In this document: one piece after another, positions 56,045-64,000 of the stretch | Layout: each line of letters starts with the position of its first letter | How positions within the stretch are numbered: position 1 is the stretch's first letter | Origin: an uncultured Clostridia bacterium | GTDB taxonomy: Bacteria; Bacillota; Clostridia; Oscillospirales; Ruminococcaceae | Reading direction: 5' to 3' | DNA length: 64,000 nt | NCBI GenBank assembly: GCA_947510165.1 | Contig: CANNSB010000001.1 | Location: forward strand, 124,001 to 188,000 | The notes under the pieces: generated by a model | Told to the model about the DNA's origin: nothing | Database searches by the model: none | The model's input: only the letters and a program-made list of their open reading frames with translations | Position numbers and translations under genes: made by a program

Positions 56045-57316
56045 ATGAATGATTCTTTAAAAAGAGTAGAATTGAAAAATGGTATATATTTTAATTCTAC
56101 TATCGAAAAAAAGTTTAAAACAAATAGAATATCTTTTAATATGATTACAAAGTTGGAGGAAAAAGAAGTTTCTAAGAATGCTATAATTCCATTTATTTTA
56201 GAAAAAGGATATGAAGGATATGATTCTTTTAAAGAATTTAGCATAATGCTAGATAATATGTATGGAACATCTCTTTCATCAGATATTAGAAAAATAGGAG
56301 ATTATCAGATATTAAATTTATCAATATCTTCAATAGATGACGAGTATTGTTTAGAAAAAGATAGTTTGTTAAAAGATATAACAGATATCATTTTAAATAT
56401 AATACTACGTCCTAATTTTATCAATGGAAAATTTAGAAAAGATATATTAGATTTAGAAAAAACAAATTTAATTCAACTTATAGAGAGTGAATTAAATGAT
56501 AAGAGAACATTCTGTATAAATAAATTAGAAGAATATATGTACAAAGAGAAGCCTTCTAATCTAAATAAATATGGAAAAATTGAAGATATAAAAAAGTTAA
56601 CAGAAAAAGATATAACAGATCAGTATAAAAAATTATTAAAATCTTCAAGAATTGAAATTTTTTTCACCGGATGTGGGGAAAGTACCATATGTGAAAATAT
56701 TATTAAAGAGAGGATTTCTAAACTAGAAAGAATAGAAAAAAACTTTGATTTAGATATTAATCTTGTAAAATCTAGAAAAAATATTATTGAAGAAGAAGAT
56801 ATTTTTGATGTAAATCAATGTAAAATGGCGATAGGATTTTCTACAGATATATCTCCAGATAATCATAAAATATATGCTTTGAAACTCGGAGTGACTCTTT
56901 ATGGTGGAATGCCTTTTTCTAAATTATTTAAGCATGTTCGAGAAAAATTAAGCCTTTGTTATTATTGTGTATCTAGACTGGATAAAATTAATGGGGGAAT
57001 TTTAGTTGATTGTGGAGTGGAAAAAAATAATATAGAGAAAACAAAAAAAGAAATATTGGAACAGTTAGAATTTATGAAATCCGGAGATTTTTCTGAAGAC
57101 GATTTAAACAATGCAAAGCTTGCTATAATAAATGGTTATAAAAGCTTTTCTGATTCTTTATCTATGATAGAACTGTGGAATATTTCTCAATTATTTTCTA
57201 AAACAAATAATAGCCCAGAAGAAGAATGTAGATATATAAATAATGTTAAAAAAGAAGATGTTATAGAGGCGATAAAAACATTAGAAATAAATTCTATATA
57301 TACAATTTTAAATTAA
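56045..57316 (+). CDS. M16 peptidase-like protein without catalytic motif (YmfF-like)
   Basis: 423-residue protein with the two-lobe M16 fold but no HxxEH in the place where the zinc site should be (the sequence there is KNAIIPFILEKGYEGY). The second lobe has KLFKHVREKLSLCYYCVSR, a conserved M16 region. It is probably the non-catalytic partner of the M16 protein encoded 22 bases downstream, as with YmfF/YmfH in Bacillus. ATG with AAAGGTGA. The substrate is unknown. Confidence 0.87.
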   Translation: MNDSLKRVELKNGIYFNSTIEKKFKTNRISFNMITKLEEKEVSKNAIIPFILEKGYEGYDSFKEFSIMLDNMYGTSLSSDIRKIGDYQILNLSISSIDDEYCLEKDSLLKDITDIILNIILRPNFINGKFRKDILDLEKTNLIQLIESELNDKRTFCINKLEEYMYKEKPSNLNKYGKIEDIKKLTEKDITDQYKKLLKSSRIEIFFTGCGESTICENIIKERISKLERIEKNFDLDINLVKSRKNIIEEEDIFDVNQCKMAIGFSTDISPDNHKIYALKLGVTLYGGMPFSKLFKHVREKLSLCYYCVSRLDKINGGILVDCGVEKNNIEKTKKEILEQLEFMKSGDFSEDDLNNAKLAIINGYKSFSDSLSMIELWNISQLFSKTNNSPEEECRYINNVKKEDVIEAIKTLEINSIYTILN

Positions 57317-57338
57317 GAAATGATAGGAGAAATAGTAT

Positions 57339-58613
57339 ATGAAGATTATAGAATGTAAACAAATAAATGAAAAATATATGGAAATAGACCATGAAACAGG
57401 TTTAAAAATATTATTATATCCTATGGAAGGGTATAAATCTTCTCATGTTATTTTTGGAACTAATTATGGATCGATAGATAATAGTTTTAAAAATAAAGAT
57501 GATAAAGATTTTATAGAAGTTCCAGATGGAATTGCACATTTTTTAGAGCATAAATTATTTGAAAATGAAGATGGAAGTGATGTATTTTCTTTATTTGCAA
57601 AAACAGGAGCATCAGCAAATGCATATACTTCTTTTGATAAAACATGCTATCTTTTTTCTTGTGTGGATGATTTAGAGGAATCTTTAAAAATATTATTATC
57701 ATTTGTTAGAAACCCATATTTTTCTGATGAAACAGTTAAAAAAGAGCAGGGTATAATCGGACAAGAGATAGAAATGTATAACGATAATGGTAATTGGAGA
57801 GTATTTTTTAATCTTTTGGGAGCATTATATCATAAAAATCCAGTTAAAACAGATATTGCGGGAAGTATAGAAAGTATATCCCAAATAGATTATAATATTT
57901 TATATACAACATATAAAAAGTTTTATAATCTAAACAATATGGTTTTAGTTTTAGCAGGAAATTTTAATAGAGATAATATTTTAAAAATTATTTCTGATAG
58001 CTTAGTGAAAGATGTTGAATTTAAAATAGAGAAAAAAATTTATGATGAGCCAACTAATGTTTATAAAAAAGAGGTAGAACAAAATCTTTCTGTATCTATG
58101 CCACTTTTTAATATTGGATATAAATTAAAAGAATGTCATGGAAAAGATATGGTTAAAAAAGAACTTATAGCATCATTTATTATAGAAAGTGTTTCATCAC
58201 AATCTAGTAATTTATATGATAAATTATATAAGAACGGTCTTATAAATTCTTCATTTGGTGGTGAAACTATAGCTGGACCAGGATATTTTTCTATTATATT
58301 TGGTGGAGAGTCTAATGATCCTAAAAAAGTTTATGAAGAGTTAAAAAAGACTATAGAAGATTTGAAAATAACAGGAATATCAAAAGAAGATTTTAATAGG
58401 TGTAAGAAGTTTTTTTATGGAAATATGATAAAAAAATTCAATAGTGTTGAAGCAGTAGCGAATTCTCTAGTTTCCAATTATTTTAAAGGGGCAACTCTTT
58501 TTGATGAAATAGATATTATAAATAATTTAAATATAAATGATATAAATAAAATGATAAGAGAAGAGTTTTTAAATGAAATTTCTTCTATATCTATTATTAA
58601 TCCTATAAAATAA
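57339..58613 (+). CDS. M16 zinc peptidase (YmfH-like)
   Basis: Catalytic partner of the gene before it. Zinc site HFLEH in GIAHFLEHKLFEN, with the distal Glu in IIGQEIEMYND, both intact. 424 residues. ATG behind ATAGGAG. It may degrade peptides in the cytoplasm or process a ribosomal or spore peptide; the specific role cannot be told from sequence. Confidence 0.88.
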   Translation: MKIIECKQINEKYMEIDHETGLKILLYPMEGYKSSHVIFGTNYGSIDNSFKNKDDKDFIEVPDGIAHFLEHKLFENEDGSDVFSLFAKTGASANAYTSFDKTCYLFSCVDDLEESLKILLSFVRNPYFSDETVKKEQGIIGQEIEMYNDNGNWRVFFNLLGALYHKNPVKTDIAGSIESISQIDYNILYTTYKKFYNLNNMVLVLAGNFNRDNILKIISDSLVKDVEFKIEKKIYDEPTNVYKKEVEQNLSVSMPLFNIGYKLKECHGKDMVKKELIASFIIESVSSQSSNLYDKLYKNGLINSSFGGETIAGPGYFSIIFGGESNDPKKVYEELKKTIEDLKITGISKEDFNRCKKFFYGNMIKKFNSVEAVANSLVSNYFKGATLFDEIDIINNLNINDINKMIREEFLNEISSISIINPIK

Positions 58614-58660
58614 TTTTTTGTATATTATTAATTTTAAATTAATAATAGGGAGGGAAAATA

Positions 58661-59623
58661 GTGGTTGAAATTTTATCTTTTCCTAAGATGGGATTGTCGC
58701 TTACATTAAATAGAATAGCTTTTTCTATAGGTAATATTGATATATATTGGTACGCTATAATTATAATGGTAGGGGTTGTTGTAAGTCTTTTAGTTGCTAT
58801 GAAAATTTCTAGTAAATTTGGTCTTTACGCAAATAAGGTTATAGATGTAATAATGATAAGTTTGGGTGGAGCTGTTATTTTTGCTAGAGTATATTATGTA
58901 ATATTTCAGTGGGATTATTATGAAGATAATCTATTAGAAATATTTAATATAAGAGGTGGAGGCCTTGCTATTTATGGAGGAATTATAGGAGCTTTTGTTG
59001 TTGGTTTGATTACAGCTAAAATAATGAAGGTTAAATTTTTGCCTTTAGCGGATATAATAAGTATAGGTTTTTTATTGGGACAAGGTATAGGAAGATGGGG
59101 GAATTTTGTAAATATAGAAGCATTTGGTGGTAATACTAGCCTTCCATGGGGTATGCATAGTAATTCTATACAGACATATTTAGAATCTCAACAAAATTTA
59201 TTAGAGTCTTTTGGAATTTTTGTTAATCCAACTATGCCTGTTCATCCAACTTTTTTATACGAATCTATATGGTGTTTAATAGGTTTTGTTGGGCTATTAT
59301 TTTATATAAAACATAGAAAATTTGATGGTGAAATTTTTTTACTATACATAATATGGTATGGATTTGGAAGAAGTATAGTAGAAGGATTTAGAACAGATAG
59401 CCTTATGATAGGGAATTTTAGAATTTCACAAATTTTAGGAATTTTATTCTGTATAATTGGGATTTATATTTTAATAAAACTTAAAAATAAAGTCTTGAAC
59501 GATAAAGAATGTGGATTAGCAAAATTATATGTAGATACAGAAGAAAGCAAAATAGTTGTTAGTGGAAATTTTTATGAAAAAAACAAAGATAAATTAGAAA
59601 AAAAATCCAATACTACAGATTAA
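58661..59623 (+). CDS. lgt: Prolipoprotein diacylglyceryl transferase
   Basis: Membrane enzyme that attaches diacylglycerol to the lipobox cysteine of exported lipoproteins, such as the peptide-binding protein in this window. About seven membrane helices; Lgt signature GQGIGRWGNFVNIEAFGG (in part) and the earlier RGGGLAIYGGIIGA and HPTFLYES motifs. 320 residues, slightly long with a polar C-terminal tail. GTG 58661 behind GGGAGGG; an A/T palindrome (58623-58647) lies just upstream. Confidence 0.93.
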   Translation: MVEILSFPKMGLSLTLNRIAFSIGNIDIYWYAIIIMVGVVVSLLVAMKISSKFGLYANKVIDVIMISLGGAVIFARVYYVIFQWDYYEDNLLEIFNIRGGGLAIYGGIIGAFVVGLITAKIMKVKFLPLADIISIGFLLGQGIGRWGNFVNIEAFGGNTSLPWGMHSNSIQTYLESQQNLLESFGIFVNPTMPVHPTFLYESIWCLIGFVGLLFYIKHRKFDGEIFLLYIIWYGFGRSIVEGFRTDSLMIGNFRISQILGILFCIIGIYILIKLKNKVLNDKECGLAKLYVDTEESKIVVSGNFYEKNKDKLEKKSNTTD

Positions 59624-59668
59624 TTTAATATTATAGATAAAAAAGATATATGATTGTAAAGGAGTTTT

Positions 59669-60514
59669 ATGGGTATAATAATAGATGGAAAAAAGATTTC
59701 AGAAGAGATAAAAAATAATTTAAGAAAAAAGATTTTGTCTATTAAAAAAGACAAAATGAAACCAGGTTTAGCTGTTTTGATAGTTGGAGATGATCCAGCT
59801 TCTAAGATTTATGTTAAAGCTAAAAAGAAATCGTGTGAATATATAGGCATAAATTCTTTTGAATTTAATTTATCTAAAGAAATATCAGAGGAAAAAATTT
59901 TAGAAATTATAGATAAATTAAATACTGATGAAAAAGTTGATGGAATATTAGTCCAATTGCCATTACCAAAACATATAAATCAAGAAACAGTTATAAATAG
60001 AATTATACCGAACAAAGATGTTGATTGCTTTACAAAGGTAAATATTGGTAATCTTTTTTATGGATTTGATGGATTAAAACCGTGTACGCCAAATGGATGC
60101 ATACAATTGTTAAAAAGATACAATATAGAAATTTCTGGTAAATTTTGTGTTATAGTGGGTAGAAGTAATATTGTTGGAAAGCCGTTGTCTATAATGTTGA
60201 CAAAAAATGACGCTACAGTTTGCTTAGTTCATTCAAAAACGTTAAATTTAAAAGAAATTTGTAAAACAGCAGATATACTAATATCTGCTGTTGGAAAAAG
60301 AAATATGATAACAGCTGATATGGTCAAACAAGGAAGTGTTGTTATAGATGTAGGTATAAATCGAGATGAAGACGGATATGTTACAGGAGATGTTGATTAT
60401 AAAAATGTTGAAAAAATAGCAGGATATATAACACCTGTTCCAGGAGGAATAGGACCTATGACAATTGCTATGCTTATGGAAAATACTGTATACTCATATT
60501 TAAATAAAAAATAA
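59669..60514 (+). CDS. folD: Methylenetetrahydrofolate dehydrogenase / cyclohydrolase
   Basis: Bifunctional one-carbon enzyme interconverting methylene- and formyl-tetrahydrofolate with NADP. Signature GDDPASKIYVKAKKKSCEYIGI holds the catalytic Tyr and Lys; VGRSNIVGKPLSIML binds the cofactor and PVPGGIGPMTIAML is near the end. 281 residues. ATG behind AAAGGAG. Confidence 0.96.
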   Translation: MGIIIDGKKISEEIKNNLRKKILSIKKDKMKPGLAVLIVGDDPASKIYVKAKKKSCEYIGINSFEFNLSKEISEEKILEIIDKLNTDEKVDGILVQLPLPKHINQETVINRIIPNKDVDCFTKVNIGNLFYGFDGLKPCTPNGCIQLLKRYNIEISGKFCVIVGRSNIVGKPLSIMLTKNDATVCLVHSKTLNLKEICKTADILISAVGKRNMITADMVKQGSVVIDVGINRDEDGYVTGDVDYKNVEKIAGYITPVPGGIGPMTIAMLMENTVYSYLNKK

Positions 60515-60655
60515 AAATTTCAATTATTTTCCATAAAATAAAAAAACATATAATATAATTATATGAAAAATTTATTATATTACATATTTTATTAAAATTC
60601 TGAAATATTAATATTGTCTAAATATTTATTTTAGGCAAGGAGGAGTTTTAATTAA

Positions 60656-61879
60656 ATGAAAAAAACATTTCAATATATATCTATAATTACTATGATTGTA
60701 TCTATATTATTAATGGGAATTATATCATATTATAAATATACTATACCTAATAAATTTCTTGTTACAAATGGAAATACATTAAAAATTGATTCTATGCCGG
60801 AGATAACTATATCCAATAAAACGGATATATATAAATTTTATCAAGCGAATAAAGGGGTCAAAAACACATCTGTAGATTTAAGTCTATTTAATTTAATTCC
60901 TATAAAAAGTGTTATGGTTGATTATATAGAAGAAAAGATGGTTGTTCCAGGGGGATATCCTTTTGGAATTAAGTTATTCACACAAGGAGTTATGGTTATT
61001 GGAATTAATTCTATTGAAACAGAAGCTGGAGAAAAAAATCCAGCAAAAAAAGCTGGTATAAAAGTTGGAGATGTTATAATAGAAATTGATGGACAAAAAA
61101 TTACAAGTAATGAGCATATAGAAAATATTTTAAATTACGGAGGTGGAAAATCTATTAATTTAAATATAATGCGAGAAGACAAGTTTCAAAAGATAAAATT
61201 ACAACCAGAAAAATCATCTATTGATGGAAATTATAAAGGTGGCATTTGGGTTAGAGATAGTTCTGCAGGAATAGGAACAGTTTCTTTTTATGATTTAGAT
61301 AATGGGATATTTGGAGGTTTAGGGCATCCTATATCAGATCCTGATACGGGAGGAATAATGCCAATTATGACAGGAGATGTTGTTGATGTTAGAGTTACAG
61401 ATGTAATCAAAGGATATTCAGGGATCCCAGGAGAGTTAAAAGGAAACTTTGTTTCAAATAATTCTATAGGAAATATAACTCTAAATGATAAAACAGGGGT
61501 TTATGGAAGGCTATATGAATATGATAAATCACAAAAAGAAATTTCAGTTGGATTAAAACAGGATGTTAAAGAAGGAAAAGCTACAATTTTAACAACTTTA
61601 GATAATAATATAGTTGAAGAATTTGAAATTGAAATAAAGAAAATTAATTTTAATAATATGGATGATGTTAAAAATATGGTTATAGAAGTTACAGATAAAA
61701 GTCTTTTAGAAAAAGCAGGTGGAATAGTACAGGGTATGAGTGGTAGCCCTATTTTACAAAATGGAAAAATTGTTGGGGCTGTGACTCATGTGTTTGTAAA
61801 TGATCCTACAAAAGGATATGGTATATTTATGGAAAATATGTATGATAAGTCAAGAAGTTTAAATTTTTTAGCAGAGTAA
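60656..61879 (+). CDS. spoIVB: SpoIVB peptidase (stage IV sporulation protein B)
   Basis: Serine protease secreted from the forespore that triggers activation of sigma-K in the mother cell. An N-terminal membrane anchor (about residues 8-26), a PDZ domain (around KAGIKVGDVIIEIDGQ), and the S55 peptidase domain with His224 in LGHPISD and the catalytic Ser of GMSGSP (360-365). 407 residues. ATG with AAGGAGGAG. It is next to spo0A, as in nearly all endospore formers. I did not find a convincing sigma-F or sigma-G promoter in the 141-base gap upstream. Confidence 0.96.
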   Translation: MKKTFQYISIITMIVSILLMGIISYYKYTIPNKFLVTNGNTLKIDSMPEITISNKTDIYKFYQANKGVKNTSVDLSLFNLIPIKSVMVDYIEEKMVVPGGYPFGIKLFTQGVMVIGINSIETEAGEKNPAKKAGIKVGDVIIEIDGQKITSNEHIENILNYGGGKSINLNIMREDKFQKIKLQPEKSSIDGNYKGGIWVRDSSAGIGTVSFYDLDNGIFGGLGHPISDPDTGGIMPIMTGDVVDVRVTDVIKGYSGIPGELKGNFVSNNSIGNITLNDKTGVYGRLYEYDKSQKEISVGLKQDVKEGKATILTTLDNNIVEEFEIEIKKINFNNMDDVKNMVIEVTDKSLLEKAGGIVQGMSGSPILQNGKIVGAVTHVFVNDPTKGYGIFMENMYDKSRSLNFLAE

Positions 61880-61906
61880 TAAATAAAATATTTATTACTT
61901 AAGCTA

Positions 61907-61935
61907 TTGCAATATATGGAAATATATGGTAATAT
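61907..61935 (+). promoter_or_regulatory. Possible spo0A promoter with 10-base direct repeats
   Basis: TTGCAA at 61907-61912, 17 bases, TAATAT at 61930-61935. AATATATGG occurs at 61911 and 61921, and AATATAATT at 61931: three units exactly 10 bases apart. No TGTCGAA 0A box is seen. Confidence 0.5.
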
Positions 61936-61972
61936 AATTAAAGATTGACAAGAACGATGGAGGTTTATAGAC

Positions 61973-62770
61973 ATGAATGGAAAAAACAAAATATTAATAG
62001 GTGACGACTCTATGGAATTTGGAATTTTATGTGGAAATTTATTAGAAAGTCATGGATTTGAAGTTTTGATTAGACAAAAAAATGGTTTAGAGATAATAGA
62101 AACTATAAAATCATATTCTCCCAATATAGTTATAATAGATTCTTTTATGCCCCATATTGATGCAATTGGAGTTATGAAAACAATAAATAAAGAAAAACTT
62201 GATAAAAAGCCAATTTTTATTGTTACGAGTTCGTATGATAATCCTTTTATGGAAAAGGAAGTTATGGAAAATGGAGCAACTTATTATGCTTTAAAACCTT
62301 TTGATATAAATATTTTAGCTGAAAGAATTACATCTATAACAGGATATGCTAATAATAATGAAAAAAACAATAGCGTTGATAATTCTATTGATTTATATTC
62401 AAAATTAAATGGAGAAGATCTAGAGATGACCGTTACTAATGTTATACATCAAATTGGTGTTCCGGCACATATAAAAGGATATCATTATTTAAGAGAATCT
62501 ATAATGTTATCTATAAATAATGTAGAGATGATAAATTCTATAACAAAGCAATTATATCCAACAGTTGCAAAAGCATTTAATACTACACCATCTAGAGTTG
62601 AGAGAGCTATAAGGCATGCTATAGAAGTTGCATGGGATAGAGGCGATGTAGATACTTTAAATGGATTTTTTGGTTATACTATACATAATGGTAGAGGAAA
62701 GCCAACAAATTCAGAATTTATAGCTATGATATCGGATAAATTACGATTGAAGATAAAATCTGTTGTTTAA
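61973..62770 (+). CDS. spo0A: Sporulation master regulator Spo0A
   Basis: Response regulator that commits the cell to sporulation. Receiver domain with acidic pair Asp11-Asp12 and phospho-acceptor Asp56 in IDSFMPHID. The C-terminal DNA-binding domain has the diagnostic SRVERAIRHAIEVAW and RGKPTNSEFIAMISDKL. 265 residues. ATG behind ATGGAGG. The receiver text IDSFMPHIDAIG differs slightly from the usual DIIMPHLDGIG, but the functional residues are kept. Confidence 0.97.
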   Translation: MNGKNKILIGDDSMEFGILCGNLLESHGFEVLIRQKNGLEIIETIKSYSPNIVIIDSFMPHIDAIGVMKTINKEKLDKKPIFIVTSSYDNPFMEKEVMENGATYYALKPFDINILAERITSITGYANNNEKNNSVDNSIDLYSKLNGEDLEMTVTNVIHQIGVPAHIKGYHYLRESIMLSINNVEMINSITKQLYPTVAKAFNTTPSRVERAIRHAIEVAWDRGDVDTLNGFFGYTIHNGRGKPTNSEFIAMISDKLRLKIKSVV

Positions 62771-62782
62771 ATTTTAAATAAA

Positions 62783-62811
62783 AAGATGAGCAAGTTATAC
62801 TTGCTCATCTT
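62783..62811. terminator. Bidirectional terminator after spo0A
   Basis: 12-bp stem (62783-62794 with 62800-62811), loop of 5. The T-rich flank is on the minus-strand side, and the stop codon of the 49-aa minus ORF lies in the stem, so it serves that gene at least as well as spo0A. Confidence 0.85.
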
Positions 62812-62954
62812 AATATTATAAATAATAAAATTGAAATCAGTGGGATTGAAATAGTAGAAGATATAATATTTATAAAAAATTGTTTTTTATATTTATTTTT
62901 CCTTGATAAAAGTTCGTTTGTAAAGTTGTATGGAACATTTATGTTATAATTCAT
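62805..62954 (-). CDS. Small hypothetical membrane protein (49 aa)
   Basis: Not recognised. ATG 62954 starts 49 residues: a polar N-terminal half (MNYNINVPYNFTNELLSRK), a basic stretch, then one hydrophobic helix at about residues 27-48. An AAAGGAAA sequence is about 10 bases upstream. Its stop sits inside a strong terminator pointing the same way, which supports a real transcribed unit. It may be read alone or together with the ECF gene upstream, though a terminator separates them. Confidence 0.45.
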   Translation of the reverse strand: MNYNINVPYNFTNELLSRKNKYKKQFFINIISSTISIPLISILLFIILR

Positions 62955-63050
62955 CTTCGTTTATTTCCTTTGTTTTTAAAACTTTTAATAATGGGAAAAT
63001 ACATACTTTATGTTTTGTACAATATATATATCGTTCATAAAAAATAAAAA

Positions 63051-63090
63051 TAAAGAGTATTTTTACATTTTTTTGTAAAAATACTCTTTA
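63051..63090 (-). terminator. Terminator of the ECF S-component gene
   Basis: Perfect 16-bp stem (63051-63066 with 63075-63090), overlapping the end of the coding region; a T-rich run follows on the minus strand. Confidence 0.88.
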
Positions 63091-63581
63091 TTTTTAGAAA
63101 TCATAGTAATAATTGGGTAATATATTGATAATATAATAATAAAAAATATAAATCTTGGAATAAGACGTGAAATTAACAAAGGGGTAAATGGAACTGATGA
63201 TAAAATAGAAAGCCAAAAAGTATTTAAAATAATATCAGAAAGTATATAAGCGAAAAATATTGCACAAAAAGAGTTTACTGTATTTATATTTTTTTTATAA
63301 AGAAATAAACCTCCAATTAATCCTCTAAAAGCAGATGAAATTGTAAATCCAAAGAAAAAACCTAAAGAACCCGAATTTATAAATCCACCTAAGATATCAC
63401 TAATAATTAGAGAAATAACAGCATATAATGGACCTAAAATATATCCTGAAATCATTGCAATTAATATTTGTAAATCTAGCTTAATAACACCAGGAATTGT
63501 TATAGTTAGAATTTTAGAAAATATAATATCTAAAGAAATCATGATAGAGGATAGAGTTAAAATATTTAAATTTTTTTTCAA
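63063..63581 (-). CDS. ECF transporter S component, folate (FolT) type
   Basis: Substrate-capturing membrane protein of an energy-coupling-factor vitamin importer, 172 residues with about five to six membrane helices. The layout resembles FolT-family proteins: an early Ile-Pro-Gly segment, the GYILGPLYAVISLIISDILGG region and the GFTISSAFRGLIGGLFL segment. The shared EcfA/EcfT module is not in the window. TTG 63581 follows GGAGGTA. The folate assignment is probable, not certain; the spacing of folD nearby is on the other strand. Confidence 0.78.
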   Translation of the reverse strand: MKKNLNILTLSSIMISLDIIFSKILTITIPGVIKLDLQILIAMISGYILGPLYAVISLIISDILGGFINSGSLGFFFGFTISSAFRGLIGGLFLYKKNINTVNSFCAIFFAYILSDIILNTFWLSILSSVPFTPLLISRLIPRFIFFIIILSIYYPIITMISKNKEYFYKKM

Positions 63582-63605
63582 ATAGATACCTCCAAAAAAT
63601 AATAC

Positions 63606-63656
63606 AATTATGGTAAAATATTATTTATTCTACCATAATTATAAAATTATAGTCAA
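63606..63656 (-). promoter_or_regulatory. Promoter and inverted repeat upstream of the ECF gene
   Basis: On the minus strand: TTGACT (63656-63651), 18 bases, TAGAAT (63632-63627). An inverted repeat AATTATGGTA / TACCATAATT (63606-63615 with 63631-63640) brackets the -10, suggesting an operator. I saw no tetrahydrofolate riboswitch core. Confidence 0.55.
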
Positions 63657-63771
63657 ATCGATTTTTTATAAGTGTTAATTAATATATTTTATAAAGATTA
63701 TGTTGAATTGTACTAATATTTAATTTATAATCATTGTATCAATATTTTTTGATTTTTTGGAGGAAATTTTT

Positions 63772-64000
63772 TTGTTTGGATATATACAACCTTATAAACC
63801 AGATCTTAGAATAAGAGAATTTGATATATATAAATCTATCTATTGTGGACTTTGTAAAGATATGGGAAGAGTCTATGGAAGAATTTCTAGATTTTTTTTA
63901 AGTTATGATTTCACTTTTTTAACACTTTTATCCATATCTATGACAGAAGAGTCTAGAGGTTTTGAAAAATCAATGTGTTCTTTTAATTTTATGAAAAAAA
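63772..64000 (+). CDS. DUF5685 family protein (5' end only)
   Basis: First 76 codons of a gene cut by the window edge. TTG 63772 has TTTGGAGGAAA upstream. The start MFGYIQPYKPDLRIREFD and the following SIYCGLCKDMG (with a Cys pair) match the conserved N-terminus of the DUF5685 family, whose function is unknown. No stop appears before the edge. Confidence 0.8.
   Translation, partial: MFGYIQPYKPDLRIREFDIYKSIYCGLCKDMGRVYGRISRFFLSYDFTFLTLLSISMTEESRGFEKSMCSFNFMKK

Noticed and set aside
61880..61972. 0A boxes or sigma-H promoter before spo0A
   Set aside because: No TGTCGAA or close match and no clear sigma-H elements; the best match is a sigma-A-like pair.
63631..63640. BirA-type operator before the ECF gene
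   Set aside because: Spacing is similar, but half-sites read TATGGTA/TACCATA rather than TTAACC/GGTTAA.
63582..63771. Tetrahydrofolate riboswitch upstream of the ECF gene
   Set aside because: Such a switch is common before folT in Clostridia, but the leader is too short and lacks the conserved core; only a promoter and an inverted repeat are seen.
1..64000. tRNA, rRNA, CRISPR, prophage, insertion sequence or defence system
   Set aside because: Gaps are short and A/T-rich, no repeats with regular spacers, no transposase or phage-like genes; none can be supported.

Overview
The window is AT-rich DNA from a low-GC, Gram-positive, spore-forming member of the Clostridia. This rests on spo0A, spoIVB and gerW; a complete diderm-free wall synthesis set (mraZ-to-ftsZ dcw cluster, lgt, D,D-carboxypeptidase); the cdaA-cdaR pair; the hprK-murB-rapZ-whiA block; Rex with AdhE, which points to an ethanol-forming fermenter; and frequent TTG start codons behind strong GGAGG-type ribosome binding sites. 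MurE carries a DNPR motif, so the peptidoglycan is probably meso-diaminopimelate type. The family cannot be fixed from the sequence alone. I saw no rRNA, tRNA, CRISPR, prophage or insertion sequence; nearly all DNA is coding.

Layout. 1-4.3 kb: nadK, argR (apparently starting with AUA), recN, tyrS. 4.4-11 kb: a five-gene oligopeptide ABC operon plus a small membrane protein. 11-14.1 kb, minus strand: galE-cysK-mnmA. 14.2-19.1 kb: ispD-ispF, a DUF3343 protein with a cysteine desulfurase, and cdaA-cdaR. 19.3-33.3 kb: the dcw cluster mraZ-rsmH-ftsL-pbp-murE-murF-mraY-ftsW-murG-murA-ftsQ-ftsZ (no murC, murD, ftsA or sepF). 33.3-34.6 kb: a BioD-like ATPase facing a minus-strand chorismate mutase plus a 47-aa Cys-rich membrane peptide. 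34.7-41.6 kb: rex, an M50 protease, scpA-scpB, DUF2953, gerW, dacF-like, rluB-like, nagA. 41.6-47.2 kb: ung (minus), a sugar transferase, adhE and a short FNT-family channel. 47.2-54.9 kb: hprK, a PHP hydrolase, murB, rapZ, whiA, dnaE (yvcK absent). 54.9-62.8 kb: pfkA, two M16 peptidase homologues, lgt, folD, spoIVB, spo0A. 62.8-64 kb: a 49-aa ORF and a folate-type ECF S component on the minus strand, then the start of a DUF5685 gene.

How the genes connect: most of the window is envelope growth and division (dcw, cdaA/R, dacF, nagA, lgt, murB, rapZ, whiA), carbon and redox control (hprK, pfkA, adhE, rex) and sporulation. The rex product very likely controls adhE in the same window, because an 18-bp Rex-type box sits at the centre of a perfect 58-bp palindrome spanning the adhE -10 to its ribosome binding site. 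The window looks mostly like ordinary core genome. The points most worth a second look are the AUA start of argR, the adhE palindrome, the MraZ-type operator repeats, the large palindromes around other promoters, the loss of yvcK from its usual place, a BioD-like protein with an altered motif, and three unannotated-size small membrane proteins.
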